Below, piece by piece: positions 57,701-64,000 of a DNA stretch of 64,000 bases (the first letter of the stretch is position 1; every line of letters begins with the position of its first letter). This stretch comes from Adiantum capillus-veneris. Taxonomy: Eukaryota > Streptophyta > Polypodiopsida > Polypodiales > Pteridaceae. Position numbers and translations under genes: made by a program. Below the pieces are notes generated by a model that was given only the letters and a program-made list of their open reading frames with translations, was not told the DNA's origin and ran no database searches. Where the stretch lies: positions 19,014,412-19,078,411 of the forward strand of contig CM043965.1 in NCBI GenBank assembly GCA_014529385.2, given 5' to 3'.

Positions 57701-60700
57701 CAACTCCGCTAACTTTGCACTCTATTCACTGAACAAGAGCAATGCAAGCTGCGGAGAAGGCCAAGAAGAAGTTAAACCAAAAGGAGAAACTGCAAGAGCT
57801 GCCCCCGTATCAACTGGACCCCTAGTCAGTAAAGGCAGCAAAGGCATCTTACCTTTCTAAAGAGCAGTTAGAAGAACACCACACCACAGTCTTCACTGAC
57901 AGATTTAAGAGTGAAGAAGGGCATCCGGTGGAGTTGCAGCTCTTTCCTAAAGAGGTTTATGATGTCACAGCAAAGCCAGAAACCAAAGAGGCTAACCGCA
58001 GGTTGGGACTCCGACACTTCTATGAACAAGAGCCCTGCGGAATAGACTTTTGGAAAGCTTACGAGATTCTGTCCACCATCAAGGAAGACGGAACGGCCCA
58101 AATCTCAGACAACCAAGGAAATAAGGTAGAGGTTGTAATTACAAAGGAAATAGTGGCAGAGGCACTCAGATTGCCCACTGAAGGGATGACCATGCGGGCA
58201 AGAGATAGAAAAACAGCGGGTACGTTTACAAAGGAAACAACTACGACTACATTTGCCGATCTCATCCACAAGCAGGTGGAAGAGCCAGCCCATCTGTACC
58301 ACCAACATTTTCATTTCTTGGCGAAAAGGTCACCAAGGTACACGACACCAAATCATGCCATGGCCACCACTTTTACACAAGTTCTGAAGTCAACCACCAG
58401 ACAGCCTGTGGACCACGTGCAGTATGTATTGACGACATTGAAGGCCACCAAGAAGGAGGGAAAGATAACATACTTGGGCGCGCCTGAAGTATTGACCAAA
58501 ATAGCCTATCATGCAATCGGCATGGCCAACAACCTACCGCTTGCCCCGGATCAGAACACATGGATCTTGGTAGCTCAACCCTCTCTAAGATCTACAAGAT
58601 CTGGTAAGCGATCATTTAAATCAGGTGATGAATCCGATGACAATTGATCAGAGCAGCATAGCAGTGAAAGCTCTAACAACGAAGAAAAAAGAGCTAGGAG
58701 GGAAGAGATGAAGAGGAAAGCAGTGGCTGCCCACCAAGCGGAGCCAGCTCAAAAGCAAGCGAGATTTGAAAGAGAAAGTTAGGCATATCAGCGCACTAGG
58801 CAAGCGCAGGGAAAAGACCCAGAAAAGTGGGTACCTACCGGCTTGAAAGGATTTAGAGAAAAACATCATTCAAGGAAAGAGGCCAAGGATCCCAAGGATC
58901 ATTTAGAAAGAATGTACCAAGAGGCAGAGGCCTTGAAGCTGAGAGAGGCTGAAGAAGCGGCCAAGAAAGCTGAAGAAGCGGCAACTCAAGAGCAAGGCCA
59001 GGCATCTCCCCGACCCACCTCATCGCCGCCGGAACAACAGGACCAACCCATGCCCACTCCACCATCATCACTGCCAGGCCAAGAGACCACCGAAGAGGCT
59101 AAGACTGACAAAGAAAAAGAGTCCGATTTCACCCACCAAACGGAAGTTACACAACAAACTGACCACGCCAAGAAACATGAAGAAAAGGGAGCTGGACCAG
59201 CACTAGAACAGAGAGTCGAGGACACTCACAAGGAGGCGGATGAAACTAATAAAGACCAAGATACATAAAAAGAGCAGACCACTATACATGAGGAAGAAAC
59301 CGGGACTGAGAAGGCAAAAAAGCCTACAACTAAAGAGACTGTAAGGGTTGAGACCACACAACTTGTTTCCACTCAGCCAACAACTGCCGAGGTTCCAAAA
59401 CCTCAGGATGGCCAAGGAAAAGAAACCATCTCTATAGAAATATCAGCAATAACAACACAGCAAGAAGCGGCACAAGAGGCTGCCGGCACATCTCAACTTG
59501 CAAGACAAGAGGAGTGGCAGTCCAATGATGAAGTAATTCTACAAGTGAACGAGTATGCAAGGCAGATGCAAATCATGACGGAGAAACTCCGCTCAGCAGC
59601 CTTTAACCGCAGTACTAAATCCAAAGAATTAGAAATGGTCATCGATGCTCTTCAAAGAGAGCTTGACGACATAATGGCTACCATTACTGGTCTCCAAAAT
59701 CAGGTACAAAAGCTAAAGACTAAAGCGTAACAACATCAAATAGTACGAGACAGCCAACAGAAGAAAATGGAGGAGTTGGGTGACCTCCTGACTAAGTCAT
59801 CTGATGCCTGCAAAGTGAAAGATGAGCAGTTGACAGAGGTGACAAATGAACTTCTTACCACCTCTCTGTCCGCTCAAAAGATTCAAGTACAACTAGATGT
59901 AGCAAATGCATCTCTGCAGTATTCGGAACAAAGAATTAATGATCAGGCCACTTTCTTGCGGCAATTAAGAGAAAATCCATCTGTGGCCTCGATCAAGGGA
60001 ACATATGAGGTGTATAAAGCACTTGAGAAGAAAAACAAAGATTTAGAGCTGGAGTTGAAGCTGGAGCAGTCACAACGCATAGACCTGGCGCTCATGCGGG
60101 TTCAAGGAGAGGAGGAGCTCCTTAAAGAGATTGTAGAATTGAAAAGAGTGAACCAACTCCTCAGAGATGGAAGGCCTGATATACAGAAAGAGGCAGGCAC
60201 TTCAGAGCCGCCCCAAGTGGAAATCCCCTCAGTCTCATTTGCTGACTTTGAGACGTAGTCTATAGCAGAGCCAAGTGGGGAAGAAGATTTTCAAATCCAA
60301 ATCACAGAAGAAGACATAGTGCCGATGGTCCAACTGTCAAATGTTGAAGATGCACTGAAGGAAAAGATCACCTTGGAAGTAGATGAGCAGTGGAAGGCAG
60401 TTATGGATTGGGAGTTGAGAGTCTTACACTCGGTCAACGTCACACAGCTCACTCCCAATCAAATAAATGCTCAATGGCACCAACAATCCCTACCATACCC
60501 TCTCATCAAGGTTGAACTCTTAGAGGTAAAGGAAAGATTATACAAGGATATGCAAGAAGATGGCGCAGATCAAGACCACCCGAAGTGGAGGCTAAGCTGG
60601 CTGAACAAGAATCCAAGATATTTGATTATTTTCACAAGAGCACATGCAGCCATACAGAAAGATCCCACATTTTTTCCTGTACCGCGAGTAAGGAGGTGGC

Positions 60701-61205
60701 AAGCACACGAAGCACTGTAGAAGAAGAGGCCGACACGGCAGAATTTTCTCAGGCTTCCAGCTCCAGAGAGAGGCCAAGCAACAGAAGAATACATGGTGAA
60801 AACCCTAACGGGCTCCATGAAATTCTTCAAAAGTCTGCCAGATCTCTCATGTGAAATTTGGAAGGAAACAAAGGTCTTTGCTATGATTTGAGTGGGCAGC
60901 CCTCAGAGGAAGTTCTTTATGACTTTTATGACCGATGCATGTTTCTGCCCTCGCACAATATGCTAGCTTTTGAGGAGGCCTTCTACACTGGCTTTTTCAC
61001 CTGGCGAACGAAGCTATTTGCGCAGGTGATAAGAAACCTCACAGCCAGATTTGTAGGCTACTTGGCAGTGAAACTAAAAAACAAAGTCACCATGCAGTTT
61101 TTGCAAGTGCCAGACAAAGAACGCAAAATCAGATATAAAAAAGTACTGGAAGCACTGAAGAACCGCCTCACCTGCCGTCAACCTGAAGATTACTTCAGCC
61201 CATAA
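57700..61205 (+). pseudogene. Outer gypsy extra ORF: long coiled-coil protein before the 3' LTR
   Basis: From about 57928 one frame runs about 930 codons to 60720 with only single stops (58645, 58780, 59266, 59728, 60256 and 60718). Then a shift near 60880 brings in the frame ending at 61203-61205. The first 240 residues are globular (YDVTAKPETKEANRRLGLRH, FWKAYEILSTI). Next comes a charged Glu/Ala/Lys/Gln region (58840-59500), then heptad-rich coiled coil (59545-60200: MTEKLRSAAFNRS, LELELKLEQSQR, EELLKEIVELKRVNQLL), then a second globular part with AFEEAFYTGFFTWRTKLFAQ. No signal peptide or membrane span is seen, so it is not a typical envelope-like protein although it occupies that position. 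Function unknown. Confidence 0.6.
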
Positions 61206-61230
61206 AGCTGCGCCAAGGGATGACACAGTC

Positions 61231-61243
61231 GAGGAGGGAGGAA
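61231..61243 (+). promoter_or_regulatory. Outer gypsy polypurine tract
   Basis: GAGGAGGGAGGAA lies directly before the TGTTAGC start of the 3' LTR and 26 bp after the last stop codon of the coiled-coil ORF. Confidence 0.85.
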
Positions 61244-62176
61244 TGTTAGCAGCAAGCTAACAGGGACACCATTTTTCGGAGTTCTCCTTGTATAAACAAT
61301 TATTATTTTGATAAATCGGGCATATTGTAGCTCCTGTTTTTTTGATAAACCTTGTAATTAATGATCAGGGGGTACAAGCTTCTAGATTGTATCAGCCATT
61401 CAATTCCGAGCTTTGGTAGAACTCCAGATTATTACTTTTGACCACCCAAAAACCTTGGCTAATGTATAAAAGCCAAATTTTGTAAGTTTTTTATAAGTTT
61501 TTTTATAAGTTTTTGGATAAGAAATACACATCGTGAGCTAACGGCGCTCACTTCTCTCCTTCTTGTGCTTCCTACTCCCTCTCCGGTTGTCACATTGCGA
61601 ATGCGTTTGTTGCATTGCAACCGCAGGTAAGAGCTCTATGCATTGATGTAAGTCATTCACAGTATTTCGTAGTTTTTGGCATCGTTGACCTGCGGCCTAA
61701 TTTCATCATAAATAGGAATTTGCATGTTTAAATAAAAAACTAAGCATAGGCGGGATATTGGGGCATCATTGCTAAGCATTTAGATGCATTCTGGGCCGAA
61801 AACGACTAGGTCAAAAACCCACTGCTGTTAATAATTGCAATTTTGGAACTTGACCTAAAGTGGGGTTTGAGGCCATAGGCATGTGTTCTTAGGTCTTATA
61901 AAGTTATCCTAGAAGTTTCATTATGTTTGGATGTCATTTGATGCTGTAACGGATGTGATTTGCTTACCAATGAGCGATTGGCTTTTGGTGATTTCAGTCA
62001 CTTGAGTGTAGCTTGAGTTAGATGTGAGTTGTTAGTTGTTTTCCAAGAGATTGACAACTTCTTGTAGCTTCTATGCACTAGTTGAGTCAGCTTCGTCCCA
62101 TGGTTTGACAAATTAATCGTGGTTCTTGCTAATACCGCAATAAGATACGATAGTGAGGTTAGACATGCATCCCACA
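61244..62176 (+). repeat. Outer gypsy 3' LTR
   Basis: 933 bp matching the 5' LTR, with an extra segment of about 20 bp near 61272-61295 and a small T-run expansion near 61490-61510. TATAAAA box at 61465-61471. It is followed by ACACC, close to the GCACC before the 5' LTR. Confidence 0.9.
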
Positions 62177-63771
62177 ACACCTTGTCATATTGGAGGGAGT
62201 TTCTTCTTCAAAGGATGTATGCGCTAGGGACTAATGGCGTTCTTCTCTTTTGCTTCTTGATTTTCTTGCATTGTGTATTCATGGCTTCTTCCTCCACTCC
62301 CTCAAACCTTCTCACCAAACAACATAAATATCATATACACATTGACCTAGATCCTCAATATGAGCCATTATGCAAGAGAATTAAGAGATATACAATTGTA
62401 ACACCCACAAAAAAATAAAGACTCGGAGTAGAGGGAGCTAAACACGTAGATATATGGACAAATGGCTCACTCTAGGTGATGGAGAGAATGTCTTACTTGG
62501 CTATTGCAAAGCTCTGATTGAAAAATCGGAAATTCAAAAAAGCATATTTGTCAGATATGGGTCTCCATGGAGGCAATGTGAAAATCTAGCAGGATGAGAA
62601 AAATTCAACCAATGATAAATATGTACCATGAAAACCATCCATTGATGGGATCAAGGCACATCGTTTTTTATCTAAGCCACCTGGTTGAATATACCAGTCC
62701 ACCTATGTCAGTAAAATTGAGTTTCACAATGGAAAAATTTGCAGATGGCAGTGATGGACCAGGAACCAACAACTCACAATGTCAAGGGTGATGTGTGCTA
62801 TTTGCTCGATGTGCTATTTTAGATGTGTGACAAAGATGATTGGTCACAAAATGATCTCAACAAGTTTAAGGAGAACCTTTAGCTACTAAAGAAAGCATTT
62901 AAGACAACATGGACTGAAACTTAGAAAAGTATGGAAGCCAAGGCATATGGAACACCCAAGGCTTGGAAAAGTCTCATTACATGGCCATGATTGCATATTT
63001 CAAACACACACAGTATGGTGGCACTTGAGACAAGGAAAATAGTTTTAAAGAGTTGTTTCAATGGTTTTATCATTGAATACTTCACCATTTGCAACAAAAA
63101 CATGTATTGGACAATTCAACAACAGAACAAGGAATTAGGCATTTTCAACAAAGGAAAAGAAAACGAGTAGAGGCATTCAACAACTCAAGTGGTCGTGAAG
63201 CGCAAAGAAAGTGGAAAGAAAATGGAATATGTTAACCATAGGTAGACCAAGAGAATTTGATTTTGGGTCACAATATGTACAAGAGATGCCTAATGATTTA
63301 ACAAATCATGTACAAGTCATAAGTCTCTCAATTTGATGATTGTTAAGGAATATATTTTGGCATTCACCCTTGTATCGGAGCATTAAATATTTTCCATAAT
63401 CCAAAAGTTCATCTGGGTTTTGTTTCCCTAAAGAGAGTGTCATTAATGTGTATGTGTTATAATAAGTCGCACGACCACCTGTGTGTCCTGGAAAGTATCC
63501 AAAACATTCTCTCCCAAAAAAACCGTCGACAAAGATAACTCGTCTCACCACAAACATGGTCCTAAGCATGCATACTTCTGAAATTTTGTGCACAAGAAAA
63601 GAAAGAGAATGAGTCTTGTAAGACAAAAATGTTGTTCATTTAAAATGCATTTTCATTTTCTTACTCTAGTTTAATATTGTAAGCATTGACAATGTTCATA
63701 TTATTCTTGAGCTAGGTTCCTTGCATCCATCTAGCATCTTTAAAAGGATAATTCTTAAACTTAACAAGATA
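62177..63771. other. No recognisable gene
   Basis: Only short frames (the longest is a 106-codon minus frame at 63306-63626) without known domains. The AT-rich sequence and scattered stops suggest old repeat relics. Confidence 0.5.
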
Positions 63772-64000
63772 TCATTGGATAGTCTTACAGTTCCTTAGTA
63801 CCTTGTCTTCGTGTCCAAGAATCGATTCGGGCTGCAACACCTCTTCTTGATATTTGATCTCTGGCAGGTCCTCCATTATTGGTTCTTTTGCTGGCTCTCC
63901 TTTGTAAGGCTTGAGTAGGCTCACATGGTTAGCATTGTAAATGAGCCAATGCTTGGGCAACTTTAACTAATAAGCCATCTCATTGACTGGCTTAAGAATT
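63772..64000 (-). pseudogene. Chromovirus integrase C-terminus and chromodomain start, partial
   Basis: Minus frame: LPKHWLIYNANHVSLLKPYKG, then EDLPEIKYQEEVLQPESIL and GHEDKVLRNCKTIQ, ending at a stop near 63772. This is the GPY/F end of a chromovirus-type gypsy integrase running into its chromodomain, which targets the element to chromatin marks. An in-frame stop lies just upstream (about 63970), and the rest of the protein is beyond the window edge. Confidence 0.8.

Larger units (their letters stand above)
35060..62176 (+). mobile_element. Outer Ty3/gypsy retrotransposon, 27 kb with a nested element
   Basis: Bounded by LTRs starting TGTTAGCAGCAAGCTAACA and ending CCCACA, with near-matching 5-bp flanks GCACC and ACACC. 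Without the nested element (46173-56097 plus one target copy) it is about 17.2 kb, very long for a gypsy element. The order is primer-binding site, leader, gag, protease, reverse transcriptase, RNase H, duplicated zinc finger, integrase, a second retropepsin-like domain, the nested insertion, a 1.5-kb spacer, a coiled-coil ORF, polypurine tract and 3' LTR. Every coding region has stops and frameshifts. The LTRs differ by many substitutions and an indel of about 20 bp, so the insertion is old. Confidence 0.9.

Noticed and set aside
57928-61205. Envelope-like gene
   Set aside because: Its position fits an env-like ORF, but I see no signal peptide or membrane-spanning segment. The product is hydrophilic with a long coiled coil.

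Overview
This window looks like intergenic nuclear DNA from a land plant with a large, repeat-rich genome. The support is a Tnt1/Tork-type copia element, a Ty3/gypsy element with a second (archaeal-type) RNase H, a Mutator-like (MULE/FAR1-type) transposase, and fragments of a plant LRR receptor kinase and a PPR protein. The taxon cannot be fixed from sequence alone. A fern, a lycophyte or another large-genome plant would fit. I see no intact, ordinary host gene. Nearly everything is mobile elements, elements nested in elements, captured gene fragments, or simple and tandem repeats.

Layout. 0.5-5.35 kb: a decayed coiled-coil ORF, a copia-integrase/PPR chimera, six units of a (CT)n-containing repeat, then two tandem copies of a 1,019-bp unit. 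5.36-14.6 kb: a transposase-like gene. Its first exon (5355-6260) ends at a good splice donor. The rest (12643-14600) lies beyond an intron that holds a GTACCAAA-rich array and a 5.5-kb copia element. 14.6-18.5 kb: GTACCAAA/TTTGGTAC arrays, partly arranged as an inverted repeat, around a minus-strand gene with a RING-like zinc finger, an acidic linker and an FCP1/NIF-type HAD phosphatase domain. 18.57-20.96 kb: a nine-exon Ulp1 (C48) protease-like gene. 21.5-27.1 kb: a minus-strand MULE transposase flanked by inverted arrays of a GTGAACTA motif and interrupted by a candidate solo LTR. 27.5-29.2 kb: LRR-kinase pseudogene. 29.2-32.4 kb: inverted copies of the left-end repeats and of the integrase/PPR chimera. 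33.3-35.0 kb: small gypsy and copia fragments and a second, decayed copy of the transposase-like gene. 35.06-62.18 kb: an old gypsy element with 0.9-kb LTRs. A younger 9.9-kb gypsy (46173-56097, perfect 5-bp target duplication GCCTA) sits inside it. 63.8-64.0 kb: the chromodomain end of a chromovirus integrase.

How the parts relate. The order of insertion can be read. The outer gypsy landed just downstream of the second transposase-like copy, and the Tat-like gypsy later landed in the outer one. The copia element landed in the intron of the first transposase-like gene. A solo LTR appears to interrupt the MULE transposase. Many breaks are single stops compatible with CAG to TAG or CGA to TGA, the pattern expected from deamination of methylated cytosine in silenced repeats.

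Most interesting are the two-copy transposase-like family with its intron structure, the phosphatase/zinc-finger gene inside palindromic arrays, the MULE whose ends are tandem motif arrays, and the odd architecture of the outer gypsy. The latter has a duplicated integrase zinc finger, a second retropepsin-like domain after integrase, and a long coiled-coil ORF before the 3' LTR.
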